Both the position numbers and the translations under genes were made by a program. From Takakia lepidozioides (Eukaryota > Streptophyta > Takakiopsida > Takakiales > Takakiaceae): a DNA stretch of 64,000 nucleotides. The stretch spans positions 53,365,053 to 53,429,052 of the forward strand of contig CM060732.1 of the NCBI GenBank assembly GCA_030704615.1. Direction: 5' to 3'. Positions 48,601-60,988 of the stretch are shown here, piece after piece (position 1 is the first letter of the stretch; each line of letters begins with the position of its first letter). Below the pieces are notes generated by a model. The model did not search any database. It worked only from the letters and a program-made list of their open reading frames with translations, and was not told the DNA's origin.

Positions 48601-51530
48601 TCAGGTAGGGCATCCACATGGAATGTGAATGTGACTATTCTGGGGGGCAAACATAAACGTTTCTGGCATTACTCTGCAAAGGTGGTAAACATGGCAACCA
48701 GGTACAAGCCTGGTTATTGCTCACTCAACAGAATCCTCTATACACTGAAGACACATGCTAGTTCAGTAATGACTGCAGACCAGGAAAAGAACACAAAGGA
48801 CATGCCTTGTCGCCGTTCAAGGACCATGTTGATACATGAATTGCCCAGGTTCATGTATTTGTCAGCACCCTTGTAACCTAGTTCCCCATACAAGTAATTG
48901 TTGATGGAGTTAACCATCCGCATTGTATACCGCTCTGCATGCACACAGGGCTACGTGAATGTCAGTGCACCCCCTAAACTAGCAGCTTACTCCCAACAAT
49001 TTCAGATGCATAGAAAGGTATCCCTCTGCAAGGGAACAGATCAGGCCAATTAACATGAAAAGGTAGAAGATTGGAGAGTCTTGGAAATAAGTTAGAAATA
49101 CCTTCAAGTGGGGGTAACACGGGCTCAAGCTCAGCAGCCATACTGTCCAGCTGAGCTTCAACTTCCTCAGCCGTGATTCTTGGATACCTACAACTCAGGA
49201 GTGGTGTTAGAAGCGTCCCAGAACTAGGGGTTGTATCACCAAATCTACAATGACATGTACCAGAAAACAGGACAACCACGAGTTAGTTTTCTTTAGGGAA
49301 GGAACCATCTGAAGGTGTTCAACTAGAGAGAGATGATGCCGGTAGAATCCAGTATAAATAAGAGCCCCTTCCTCTTACGGGTGCTGGCTCCTTTCAAAAA
49401 TGCGCCTAAAGGTGTTCAAGTAATGGTAGGGCCTTCAACTGTGAATAATCAGCTGTTTTGTTAATCTAAGGACAAAGATCAGTCACCAAAAGAACTCCAC
49501 TTTGAGAGGACTATGTCATGAGCTCCACATAGACCAATACTATCATGGAATATGGAGCTGGGACGTGTCACCTCACTTGACTCCGCTCAAAATGTAAGCA
49601 CTTGAGTTACAAGAGAAACTTCAACAACCTCGACATCCCAAACTGTAAGATGGCCTCCAGAATATAATTGAAGTATTGATAAACTAACCTGAATTCAAGA
49701 GGCTCCTTTAGCCACACATCTATTTGACATAATAATCTATGTGATTTGAAAACCTGCACGTATATTTCTTCACAGACTTCTGCAAAGTGCTGAGCTATGC
49801 AATAATCAACCTCCCTCCACATGGACAACTGCAGACCCCGAGCAGAAGAGACCAGAAAAGTGACTTACAAATGCTGAGCAACAAACACAGCCGTTCTGAC
49901 TAAGTTGATCTCCTCATCTGGCTTTGACACCTCGTTTCTGAAGCTTTCCAGAGCTCTCATTCGCCCCTACACTCAGCAATCTATCAGACCTTCCAACTAA
50001 ACTATTCTTGTTCCAGAATCAGGATGAGTCCCAGTTTTTCAAAGTACTACCACTTTCAGACTTGCAACGCCTGCTAAGGCATTCAATACATGTCCAAGAT
50101 TTCTAGGAGTAAACAATTTTTTTGATGTGGATGACATGAAGCACACCTACTGTACACTCACCATACTAATTGGCAAACAAATTTCAAACGGAAGTCCCAA
50201 GTTTTTGAAGGTTGCAATAACAGAAAAGTGACCAGCAGTTGGGCAGTCACTCAGAAGGCCTTGTTCCCCTACATCCAATGATTCATTCTAAGGGAATTCA
50301 AATGGACTTAAAGCTCTTTTGAGGTCATAAATTAGTCTCCATCAAGAACAGCAAATGTGACATGAACAGTTGCAATTCACAGTGACAAGCCTGTTCACCT
50401 ACATCGAAAGGCTTCTAAGATTTCTGCGATGAAAAGCGTTGAAAAAGAGTGAGGCTTTAGAATGACATTTGTGACTTCCAGAACCAACAAGTTTAGAATT
50501 TCAACCCTAGACCTTATACAGGTGTTGGGCATACTTCCGGATGAATGCATGTACTCTTTGATCCAACGAAATATAAGCGCACTGAGAGCAAAGACACACA
50601 GATAGGCTCAAATGAGGAGTCTCCCGATTGAAAGATGAGATTAATATAAGAGCATGATAGAAGAAGAGAGCAAGAAAATTGGCATACCGTGTAAAGAAAC
50701 AGCTCAGATTCGAGACTGCCGATTTCTGTTGGTGCCTGGTCCATCTTTGAGGAGTTAGAGAGGGTAGATGCACTTGTGGAACCTGATGCCGCTGTCTCAC
50801 CCCGTCCTTCTTTTTTATCTCCACTTGGCAGCTCAAAATTGTCCCCTTCTCCCCCTTCATCCAACTCCCGAGAACTATTTTGACATCTTAATGCCTTCCT
50901 TGGAGACCAACCTGGACCACGTCGGCCTGATACTCCAGAATTTGGACTATGAGATACACTTGCGCACGAACAATTAAGAGGACTAGAAGAGGCGGCGTTT
51001 CTGGCTTCCTTACAGAAATAGCCGTCCAAACTATCAAATGACGAGCTCCTACACGAAACAGTTGGTGATAAATGTCCACTACGAAATTGAAACGGCTGTC
51101 CCCGTTTCAGGGACTCCGCTCGCTGGCAGTCTCTGCATTCAAAGTTTTCCAAAGCACTCGACTCCCTGGGAGTCCTCCTTCTGAAATAAAGATTTTGAGA
51201 CGACTGCGCATGTATTAGACCGCCTTGGCCTCTAAACCAAACCAATAATGAGTCAATTCCCGACGCCATTCCAGGCACAGGACTACTAGAAGACGAACAC
51301 GCCTTACTGGCTAGGCCAGCTTCCTGCAAAGACGCAACAACAGCAGCAGGAGTCACTGCTGCCATTGGCGTCCTCGGGCAAGAAGACCTTTGCAACAAAT
51401 TTGACAAGCAGAATTCTGAGCTGTGCGATCTCTTGATCACCACTTCCCTCCTGGATATTGAGCGACCAGACGAAATCCGCGACACCACAAGAGAACTGCT
51501 TGGTATATTGATATACGCTGCTGCTTCCAT
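45655..51530 (-). CDS. SirB1-domain (transglutaminase-like) protein with C-terminal TPR, probably plastid-targeted
   Basis: Exons in transcript order: 51530-50688, 50581-50513, 49966-49869, 49187-49102, 48934-48806, 48225-48158, 47864-47784, 47696-47530, 46376-46322, 46016-45939, 45711-45655. All phases agree and give 576 residues. Residues about 305-460 are the SirB1 N-terminal transglutaminase-like domain: LESFRNEVSKPDEEINL, YPRITAEEVEAQLD, NSCINMVLERRQGLPLTMSL, VYMELAKRVGLPMQGV, NLPAHFMCRPIGEGLEFFID. A TPR-like end follows (LIRLLFNLKRIYMEMKDPV, LKLIRPGVIEE, RDYGICLYLLKRFSEAIPCLESY). The Ser/Arg-rich N-terminus looks like a transit peptide, but ATG 51554 or 51365 could be used. Introns 5 and 10 need GC donors (48805-48804, 45938-45937). 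SirB1 proteins have no settled enzymatic role. Intron 8 carries a diverged LINE fragment. Confidence 0.88.
46925..47150 (-). mobile_element. Diverged LINE fragment D in SirB1 intron 8
   Basis: Reading the minus strand, [15 protein letters not shown] is followed by LPLNSK-like and DSIHFL-like segments in the same order as at 58165-58300 ([24 protein letters not shown]). Stops interrupt it. The 3' tail of the family was not found here. Confidence 0.6.
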
Positions 51531-51554
51531 CAATTTTACGATTATAACATCCAA

Positions 51555-52595
51555 ACTGCGCCGCTACACTTCGTCGCATCACGGACCTTCCATCCTCCAC
51601 TTATCCCACGCAAATCTACTGCCTGCATTTGCAATTTGCACCTCCAGTCTCACATCCTCTCCTCCCTCTTGCCTTCACACAGCGAAGGCTTCTCTCTCCT
51701 CTCTGCCATCCCTTAGTCGGCACCATCGCCTTTCTTCCTGCAAGTGCATCCTCCTTGCCTACTCCGCCTCTAATAACCTCGCACTAATCTACCCGCTTCT
51801 CACTAACACAAACCCCGTCTTTTTTCTTCTCACTAAACACACACTTCAACTAAACTACTCGCTTAACATCTCATTAACACAGGACTTTTCCGTTCATAAC
51901 TCACTAATACGTCAACTAATGGGCGGGTGTTTTTATTACTGGCGAAATTTCGCACTTTTTCGACCTCAAGAAACAAATCGAATATTCTGTCGTAAATTCC
52001 CTATTTCTCATGGATGTAATCGCCAAAATTCTCCCTAAGAAAAAAACTAAATCTTGGATGATTTCGCCTAATATGGATGATATACAAGGATGAAAGTACA
52101 AATGAGGATGATTCTGTCCAAATTTCAGTGGATGGACAGAAAATATGGCTATTTCCTGCAAAACTCAGTAGCCTCTCCTGTTATTTTCCAAAAACAAAAA
52201 AAATCAAAACAAAAAAACTCTGAATGGGCCCTATTTGGCTGCATTGTCTTTAGCTAGAAAATAGAAAGAGTTTTCCAGGGCCTCCATCCCCTGTTTAAGA
52301 AAAAACAAAAAACAAATTAAAAAAAATATGAAAAGAAAGAGACGACATGTAAGTATACGCAACTGTTGCGTACGCAGGAAGATACGACAAGATATGGTGT
52401 AGTAGAGTACGGTTGGGTAGGTATATACGGTGCGCTCTCTCTTCCTCCACCGCTTGCCTGCAGTGCGAGCTATGGCAGCAGGTGGGTGGGTTCGATGATC
52501 GAAGCGCAGATGTGCGAGGAGACAGAGAGGGTGGGAAGAAGAGGCAAGGTTAGGGTTTTGTGATTGGGGAGGAGGAGCTGCGTGGTGGGCCAATC
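51555..52595. other. Divergent promoter region between SirB1 and ATG1 genes
   Basis: About 1 kb separates the two starts. It includes T/C-rich and A-rich stretches. Both genes probably start transcription here; no specific element could be assigned. Confidence 0.5.
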
Positions 52596-55500
52596 ATGGC
52601 GCGGCAGCAGCGAGTGATTGGGGACTACGTCGTGACGCAGCAGATTGGGGCGGGCTCGTTTGCGGTGGTGTGGAAAGCGCATCACAAGCAGCAGGAGGGT
52701 GTGCATGTCGCTATTAAGGAAATTGCGACGGAGCGGCTCAACAAGAAGCTGCAAGACAGTTTGCTCTCTGAGATTGCCATATTGCGTCGGACTGACCACC
52801 CTAACATCATCCGCCTACATGACATTGTCGAGGTGGGGACCCTCACAGAGCTAGGGTTTATTGTTGGTTTGGAACAGGGCTCCTTGTCCTCGAAATTTTC
52901 TAAACCTGCGGTTGCCGTGTATTCACTGTGTGTTCGAAGAATTTGCAAATAGAGAAAGAAATGTTCGCTTCCCTCTCTTTCCATCGCTGCAGAAATTTGA
53001 AATTAAAAAAGAAAAAATTACTGAAAGACTGATGGGGCGGGCGGGTGGTGAACTGAAGGCCCCAAATCGAATATTTCTGGTGTTGGAGTACTGTGCAGGG
53101 GGCGATTTGGCGGCGTACATTCTGCGCTACGGAAAAGTTTCTGAATCGATTGCCCGGCATTTCATGAGGCAGTTAGGTAGACAATCATATCACCATTAGA
53201 TAAAGTGTACGTAAGCTGGTTGTTTAGCTTGATTGCGGTGAGATGGATTGCATAAATCAGCTGACATAGGTTATTGGTGTCAATTTCCCGTTGATGTTCT
53301 TCCCTCTCCCTTGTGCTCTATGTAATTTGCGAACTGGGCATGTGGTTAAGGGGCTCCACACGATGCGGGAATTTGCCATTGTACCAAATACTTCTCTTTC
53401 TCTTTGTGGTCATTCTTTTCTTCCTCCTCCTTGAGCGATGCTGTAGAAAGCAAAGATGAGTAAAGTCTGGGATCCTGATGGGTAGAATTGAAACCATACA
53501 GGAGCGGGGTTGCAGGTATTGCGATCCAACAACTTGATCCATCGGGACCTTAAGCCTCAGGTGGGGGCTGCTATGTTTGCCATTGCTGTCAATAGAGGCC
53601 CACGGTAGATGTTGTTTTCTCTTGGAGGAATAACCTGGATCACCGGTGGTTGTTAGGGCATATGCTGAAGAAGTATTGTGGAACATGTGCTGTACTCTAC
53701 ATATATAGCAGTTAGATCATACTTTGTACTGTTGATCCGTACAAATTTAACTCTCTCTTGCTGACAGGGAGCCTTGCAAGGGTGTTGCAGAACCTTCTGT
53801 TGTCCACAAATGATGCTGATGCAGTGCTTAAAATCGCCGACTTCGGGTTTGCCAGGTGGGAAACTTTACCTTAACATGCAGAATTCTTCTGCAAAATTAC
53901 CTGTAGGGAGGCAATGGACGCGTATTTTTTTGCGCATGTGAATTTGTGTTTGTTCACGTGCGTGCAGAGATGAATAAGGTTCATCTATCTGGTTTTGGAC
54001 TGCAGGTTGAGAGAGGCAGCAGGGAGAAAGATTGTGAAGTTGTGCCTCATGTGGACATTCCCCTGCAATGCCTGTGTCATTTTGCTAGTCACTGTAGTCT
54101 AAACCTAGAATAAAGGTTCTGGATGCACATGTTCAGGTATTTAATCAGGACGTGGCTGGGTGGAAGATTGTGAAGTTGTGCCTCATGTGGACATTCCCCT
54201 GCAATGCCTGTGTCATTTTGCTAGTCACTGTAGTCTAAACCTAGAATAAAGGTTCTGGATGCACATGTTCAGGTATTTAATCAGGACGTGGCTGGGTGGG
54301 TGACAGGTTGCTGCAGCCACAGGGCATGGCAGAGACTTTGTGTGGTTCACCACTCTACATGGCTCCCGAGATTTTGCAATCCAAAAAATATGATGCCAAA
54401 GTAGGTGTTCTTTCTTTTTCACTCTGTTCAATCACTATGGGCTATGTCTATGCTACTGGGAAGAAGACTGGATAGCAAAGATACTGTCTAGGAAGGCTTC
54501 AAGGTTTAACTGAGGCAAGTGTGGGATGGGACAGGCAGACCTGTGGAGTGTGGGTGCCATCCTGTTCCAGCTGGTGACGGGGCACCCTCCTTTTGGTGGC
54601 AACAATCATGTCCAGGTCCCTCTCTCTCTCTCTCTCTCACCCACAGCACACACCAGATTGATGTTTGTGTGAGGGGCTTCCTAGAGGATATCTGGAAAAC
54701 CTAAACTAATTGTTTATATCAAGGTGAGTCCCACTGCCCCTCACAAAGGTAGTGCTTATTCCCTATGTTTCCAACCAAATTGGGAGAGGTGTCTATGGCC
54801 ATAAGGCTACGGAAAATAAAGTCTTATGAGTACATTCTCTCACCCACAAGGCTACAGCAAACAACGTCTCTCACGTACATTCTCTTTCTCACCTGCACCT
54901 ATGGCCACAAGTCTTCGGCAAACGTCTGAGGAGTACATTCTCTGTTACCGCAGACATGTGATAGGTGTGCTACAGTGGCTCACACACTAGGAAAGCTGTC
55001 CACACATGATACAGGCACTTTTTGCAATCAACATGACCTCAATCAGAAGCAGCCTGTTGCCTATCATGTTCTTGATTTTTGTGCATGTATATCAACTGGG
55101 CACTTCCCACAAAGATGTGTGGTGCAACACAAGCTTTTGTGTTTTGAACATGGAAGCCTACCTAAAATTTCAAGCTTTCAAGCCTGTGTTTTGAGCTTAT
55201 TGGATATGGGGAAATCTGGAAGGCAGAAGCATTGTGGGTGTGGTTCAGGGTTGGTAGGCTTCACTTTATAAGCTGAATAGTGGAGTGTATCTCCGTTAGC
55301 AAGAACACTTAATGACTGTCATGTTAGTCTCCTGCATTAGGCGCCTATGCAGAAACTGTCTTATTAGTCAAGTCTTATTAGTCATAGGCAGTAATCGGCC
55401 AGGCGTAAGGTTTGAAGGACAGCAGTATGTGACAGAGGAAGGTGGGTTGTATTGGGAGGGCAGCTGCTGCAGAATATCATCAAGTCAACTGAGGTGCGTT

Positions 55501-57940
55501 TTCCCGACTCGGTGCTGTCTCAGTTACACCCAGACTGCATCGACATGTGCCGGAAATTACTGCGCCGCAATCCAGGTACCCTTACAGTCATCTCATCTGT
55601 AGTGAAGTGTGTGTTTGGGTGGGTTGGGGGGGGGAGAAGAACCTAGACTTGTCAAAGTGATCTTGAAAAATGTAATTGATTTTGAATTGAATGACTGATA
55701 GTAGGATTGCTGGCCTGGGAAACATGGTGGATGATAAACAGTGGAACGCTTATCATTTGAGGAGTTTTTCGATCACAACTTCATGGGGTGAGATTCTCTA
55801 CCAATCTGTCATTCGGAAAAACCATGTTTGATTGATTGATTGTATGAGCTGGGTATGCCCACACTTGTCGTATAGGCCACGTAGTTGTCATGCTCCCTAC
55901 CATTTCAGACCTTCATCCCTACCGAATGGGCCACAAGTTTGTCCCCACCATCCAATTGTCCCATGGCAAAGAGGTTGCCTTGGCTGAGGCCTACCACTTT
56001 GTTTACTGCATCATACCATACCATCCATGCCCATAGGGGTAAAGGGAATTCTTCATTTTTAACTATGTACCATACACATCATGCCTAGCTCCATCTGTTG
56101 GATTATTTTGCTTGATATTTCTCTAAATACCCACAATTCAAAATTGTCTCTGGTGTTTTGCCATCAACAATGTACTGCAGTAAACCCTTGGAGTATCCTT
56201 CCTATTGTGGGGATTTTTGGCAATGATCCCTTTTGAAGATTTAGCAAGAATCCTAGGTTTTCTGAAATTTTCTCCAAGTGAAAAGGGCTTCAGCAGTATA
56301 AACCAAGTGGGTTTTATCTTCTTTGCATGCCAGACAGGCTTCCATGAAGGGAGTTTTCCTACCCCCCAAAAGCGTCATTGCAAACTATTCAAAAAGGGGT
56401 TGACTGCAGGACAGTGGCAAGATGCCTAGAGTAACACACACTTACCATACTGCTACAGAACATGTCAAACGTGTGAATTGAGAATCTTTGAACCTGGGAG
56501 ATACAGTGAGGCTGAGCACGGAACAACATATTTATTTAGGTGATAGAAAATCAGAGGCATGGTATAGGAGCTGCATAAGGTGATTGGTTTTATTGGCCTT
56601 CTCTGTGAATGATTGCGAGAGAAAATAACCTCTCTGCCTGTTTTCATATTGGCTCCTTGTTACATGCATCCTCTTGTGTCTCAAACAGCGTTCTGTGTTC
56701 TTCATCAATGCATGGTACTACCTGTGATTGCAACTAGTATGGATGTGCTGAAGGATGTACTCAGAAGATTATCAACCAACAGCTGCAAATTAGAATCACG
56801 ATTGTAGGTTTGGATTGTGTGCTGCACCTTCAGTAATATATGTTGGAGAAGAGAAATTTGACCTGAGACCATCAATCTTGTCTTGTTGATCTGCTCTTTG
56901 AAATAACTATTTGCAATGGTATAATATTGACGCTTTTTGGTTCTTCAGGCCAAAGACTGATAGAGGTGATATCTCGACCACAGCAAGCAGCATTCTAGCT
57001 GCTGGTGAATTGAGTGAGAACTCGTTGGAGGAGTGTTTCCCATTTATACTGGATGATGAACAGCAAGGTGCTGTAGATGGAGGATTGTCATTGTCAAAGC
57101 CTCCATTGTTTTCCGCTTCGCCATCCAGCAGCTTACTGCTTCCCCCATCAGGAAGGCCAGGCAAGGGCTCTCTTGAGAGCTCCCCTCACACCAGGCTGAG
57201 TCTCCCCTCCAAGGAGCAGTTTGACGACAGAGATAGAGGGAGACTGGAGGCAGCTGAAGACACTGGAACGACAAGAGATGCGGATTACGGCTCTGGCCAT
57301 GCTGGATCTTCCAAAGGAGGTAAGGGTGTAAGAGTACCTGCAGCTTAGCCATTTGGAGCTACCAGTAGGAACCTTAACCCTTCAATTCGGAACTCTTCAC
57401 GGTTTTCTCAAGTGGGTGGCTCAGCAGCTTTTAATCCTGGAAATTGTTTTTTTTGACAGGAGGATTGGCAGACTCAATTGAGCGTATAGAACGGGAGTAT
57501 GTGCTAGTTTCAGCCCCCCTTACATCCGTAGGGACACTGATACCATCGCCCAGTGCCTCTGGTGTAGGCCAGTATGGAGGCAGAGGGATTAGCGGGTCTC
57601 CCCAGAAGAACGCAGGCAGTCCACATTCAGGGTGGGGAGGAGGTGGTGGTAGCCATGGGTTGCCCCCAGCACAAACCTCACAAGAGTCTGCCGTGGATGG
57701 CTTTGAAGGGCCATCACAGCATCCACCAACCCGTCTTGCCTCCCTGAAGAGCTGTGCTCGCCTCATTACAGAACTGGCCACTGACAAGGTTGGTGTCACA
57801 TTGCTCTTACCCCGCTTACTTTTTCTCTGGTGAGATTATCTTTCGGCTCTCTCTCTCTCTCTGGCTACGGCAAACAACGTCTTATGAGTACAATCTCTCT
57901 GGCCACAAGGCTATGGTAAACAACGTGACATGACTAAATC

Positions 57941-57988
<48 letters not shown>

Positions 57989-60141
57989 GGATCCACAAGT
58001 CTTGACCCTGCTGGATAAATCTGACTTAGAGGCTGTAGTGTCCTCAGCCATGTCTGTTACCATGAGATTGTCTGATGAAAATGAAGTTAGGCAGAAAACT
58101 TCCCTGAACTTGTTTCCAGTCTGTGACATGGGGGAGGACATCTTGGATGACCTCAAGGGTCTACCCACTCTCGGCACTAGACTGAAATTTAAACTCAGGG
58201 CAGGAAGCCTACCTTTGAACAGCAAACAGAAGCAGAGAGGAAAGGGAGAGTGCAATTGCCTGTTGTGTGGGCAATCTGAAGACAGTATTCATTTTCTGAT
58301 ACACTGTCCGGGGTTCTCTCACCAAAGAGACGCTCTCTTCAAATCTATTAAGGGTATTGTGCCTGTACCCCTGTTTACCAACTTTGAAAGTCTCGAGGCT
58401 GAGCCAAAAGCCCAGGCCCTCCTGAGGCCTAGTTTTTGGGCAAATCACACACAGCAGATTGATGCTTGTGTGAAGGGATTTCTAGAGGATATCTGGAAAA
58501 CCCGGATTAATTCTATATATGGAGGTAAGTCTTACTACCAACGTCAGCCCCTGACAGAGGTAGGTTCTGTCCCTTTTGTTCCTGCACAAACTGGGCGCGG
58601 GGTCAATGGCCACAAGGCTACGGCAAACAACGTCTTATGAGTACAATCTCTCTCCGCACACAAACAACGTCTTATGAGTACATTCTCTCTTGGCACACAA
58701 TCCAGAGTGACGGGCATGTCATTTCTGTAGTAAACACAGTATTGTTAAAAACAAAATCAATAACCCTGCAACCAAGCTGGCAAGTTTGCATGTGGACAAG
58801 CCTTGGTGGGTGCGAACCCCACCAAAGGCTCGGGGGGGTTTGTTTGTTTCCCGCAGGGTAGATGGCTGTAAGGCTATGGCTAGCCAACGTTCTCAGGGAA
58901 CAGTATGAGTACATTCTCTCCCTGCACTATAAGATCACAATCTCAGGAGTGCATTTCCTGTCTCAAAAGGGATTGGAAAGAAGCATCTACGGAAGGGGCA
59001 TCATGTACATTATGTGAAAAGGCATGAACCATGTATATAAGGAACTTCTGTGGCACTGGGCTTCAGTGGGGGTATTCACAGGGTTTGGTGGATGCACGCA
59101 GTTGGAGGCAAGGCAATCACTGGAGTCATTTGCAATACAGCTGGTGTGCCTGGCAATATGGAAGGAGGCATTGCGTGTGTGCCAATCATGGGCGGAGGCT
59201 GTTGCTGCCCATAAGGAAATGGCCATCAGAGGAGGGAGCCACCCGACCATGATTGACTCCAGGAATGAGGAGGCGTCTGCAGCAAATGTGTGCTCGCTCA
59301 TGGAGCAGGAGTTTGCTTTTGCTGTGGAACGTGCTGAATCTCTTGCTTCGAACCTCAGCATCATTGATGGTCCCTTCCGCTCTTCTTTACCTGCTTTTCC
59401 CTGTCTCTTCTGCTTTACATTCCTTTTCATATGATCTTTTTCAGTTGTCAAAGTTGCTGTTTCCAAATTGGGAATGGGGTTAGATTTGTATTTTGTTCGT
59501 TTGGTTTTCAGTAAGATCCATTGGTCTATGGAATCTTCCCAACCTGCGAGAAAAGACATAGGGGACGGTGTGAGTGAAGGACACGTGACAACATATGGAT
59601 GAGGCATTTCTTGCATCTCGAGTTTTGCCTATTTGCAACCAAGTAGCCAGACTGTTGGCTTCATGTTGGTGGAAGCAGAGGCTGATGGGGGAAGGGTGAA
59701 GGAATGGCAGGTTGTTCAGAGATGCCTGATGCAATGGAGCTGATCTTCCAGGCAGCACTGGCTGTGGGCAGAGCTGGGGCGGTGAGTTCACTCCCACCTC
59801 GCAACTTCCCTTTCTTAAAGAATGCAAAAAAAAGGAGACCACGAAGTTGATAGATGCTTTTGCAGGCTTGTTCACTGTGTGTGTGGTTTTTTGTCACTGC
59901 TGGTGCTCAGGTGGAGGAGCTCATGGGCAATGTGAAGAATGCAGCTGTGGCATATGCCAAGGCAGCAGCATTACTGTATTTTCTGGTGGTGGAGGCAGCT
60001 GCTTTGCCACTCCAACCCCCCCTGCTTCTCTCTCAGCTTGACCGGCACCGCCTGCGCCGTTATGCAGATGTAGTGACTGCCCGCCAGCATCAGTGCTCTG
60101 CAGCTGCCACTGCCCGTCTTGGAGGTTTGAGGGAATGCTGA
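52596..60141 (+). CDS. ATG1: Autophagy-initiating Ser/Thr kinase ATG1
   Basis: ATG1 (ULK homologue) starts autophagosome formation with ATG13. Exons: 52596-52832, 53059-53176, 53502-53560, 53791-53855, 54307-54400, 54535-54615, 55464-55575, 55742-55787, 56949-57319, 57460-57788, 59102-59369, 59711-59781, 59911-60141; phases match throughout, 693 residues. Kinase domain about 10-270: [10 protein letters not shown] loop (17-26), Lys41 in VAIK, HRDLKPQN (132-139), DFG (155-157), GSPLYMAPE (173-181), ending [13 protein letters not shown] Ser/Gly-rich linker follows, with EYVLVSAP at about 407, a likely ATG8-interacting motif. The C-terminal MIT-like ATG13-binding region is about 505-693: [67 protein letters not shown]. 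Somewhat longer than Arabidopsis ATG1a (about 626). Introns 6 and 10 hold LINE fragments; intron 4 has a tandem duplication. Confidence 0.96.
54028..54299. repeat. Perfect 136-bp tandem duplication in ATG1 intron 4
   Basis: 54028-54163 and 54164-54299 are identical, each starting AAGATTGTGAAGTTGTGCC and ending GACGTGGCTGGGTGG. It is either a very recent duplication or an assembly artefact. Confidence 0.95.
54646..54835 (+). mobile_element. 5'-truncated LINE copy B in ATG1 intron 6
   Basis: Diverged match to the 3' part of 58125-58650 (CAGATTGATGTTTGTGTGAGG, GTCTTATGAGTACATTC). A 13-bp direct repeat TCTCTCACCCACA flanks it (54633-54645, 54836-54848). It inserted about 30 bases past the exon 6 donor. 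Two more tail-like pieces follow at about 54842-54884 and 54897-54943. Confidence 0.8.
57863..57935 (+). repeat. Two LINE tail fragments in ATG1 intron 10
   Basis: GGCTACGGCAAACAACGTC with TTATGAGTACAATCTCTCT is followed by a diverged second copy GGCCACAAGGCTATGGTAAA. They lie upstream of the larger LINE copy C and are separated from it by a CT array. Confidence 0.8.
57943..57986. repeat. CT microsatellite
   Basis: About 22 CT dinucleotides, adjoining the 5' end of LINE copy C. Confidence 0.95.
57987..58690 (+). mobile_element. LINE copy C: RT C-terminal fragment with tail repeats, ATG1 intron 10
   Basis: The frame to the stop at 58638-58640 encodes a LINE ORF2 C-terminus: [20 protein letters not shown], then the zinc-knuckle-like [32 protein letters not shown], and [17 protein letters not shown]. 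The tail GGCTACGGCAAACAACGTC with TTATGAGTACAATC follows, then a second short tail copy (58659-58690). A further diverged tail lies near 58870-58919. This is the longest copy and identifies the family as a non-LTR retrotransposon without poly(A). Confidence 0.8.
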
Positions 60142-60988
60142 GGTTTATGTAAAGATTGCATAGGATGAGTACCTCAATTTTAGCACAAGACACTTGTTAT
60201 TCTAGGTTCCTCCTAATTTGTAGGCAGCAATTTGATCCCCACAGTGGCATACATGTATATACTGAGAGGTGACTAGGTCATGTTCCATTTCCGGCTGAAA
60301 TTCTTGGTCTGTAGCATGGCATGGTTCATGCCATTTGTGGTACTGGTTGAGGACCTTCAGGTCAGAATGACCACTTTTAGTGTGGTCATAGCTCAGGCCT
60401 ACGCCGACTTATCTGAAGCGGCCTGTATATGGAGGTAGTAGAGCAGCTGGCCTGTAAAAATACACACTAGGTGTACTTCATCTGTAAATAATAGCAGAAG
60501 CCTGGCAGAGCTTCATTTCCTTTTTATTCAGCATCTGTTGATGTCAAGTGTACAATACCAAGATGTGAAATCCTAAGGACTCCTGCGCGTATCTCCTGTT
60601 TCGCCCATCAAACCACATGTCTATTCACAAAAGCTTTTCTTGTAAACTGATCCATTACTCCTAGATCATGCCTACAGTGGGCCATGGCCCTATAGACAAG
60701 TGTTTGGATGAATGTGAGTTGGTAAGGTTTGCAACAGATTCCATCCTGTCTAGCGGATCACTGCTCTACTGTGTTACAACCCTCCCGCAGGTAATACCGG
60801 ACTAAAAGGGGGAATATATCCCCGGCCCCGGAATCTCTGGATTCGCTTACCGTCTCGTGGTGCTTCCCGTGTGCAGGAAACACCGGAGTTTTAAGCTTGT
60901 GGGGTGTAGTTTATGCGTGAGGAATGAGTACACGAGAGTATCTGGTGCAATTATCCTTGTCTCTGTGTTCTGCGTACTTGGTTTCAGA
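60142..60988. other. Intergenic region downstream of ATG1
   Basis: ATG1 3' UTR followed by the 5' region of the next gene. A good acceptor (TTGGTTTCAG) ends at 60987 just before the next ATG, so a 5'-UTR intron is likely. Confidence 0.45.

Noticed and set aside
49607-49828. Open frame LSMWREVDYCIAQHFAEVCEE as an extra SirB1 exon
   Set aside because: Exon 3 ends in phase 2 and joins perfectly to 49187 (VAQHL/YPRITAEE); inserting this frame gives a stop.
57930-58640. 236-codon ORF as an ATG1 exon
   Set aside because: It is LINE ORF2 sequence that recurs in the RSP4/6 and SirB1 introns; ATG1 exons 10 and 11 join in phase without it.
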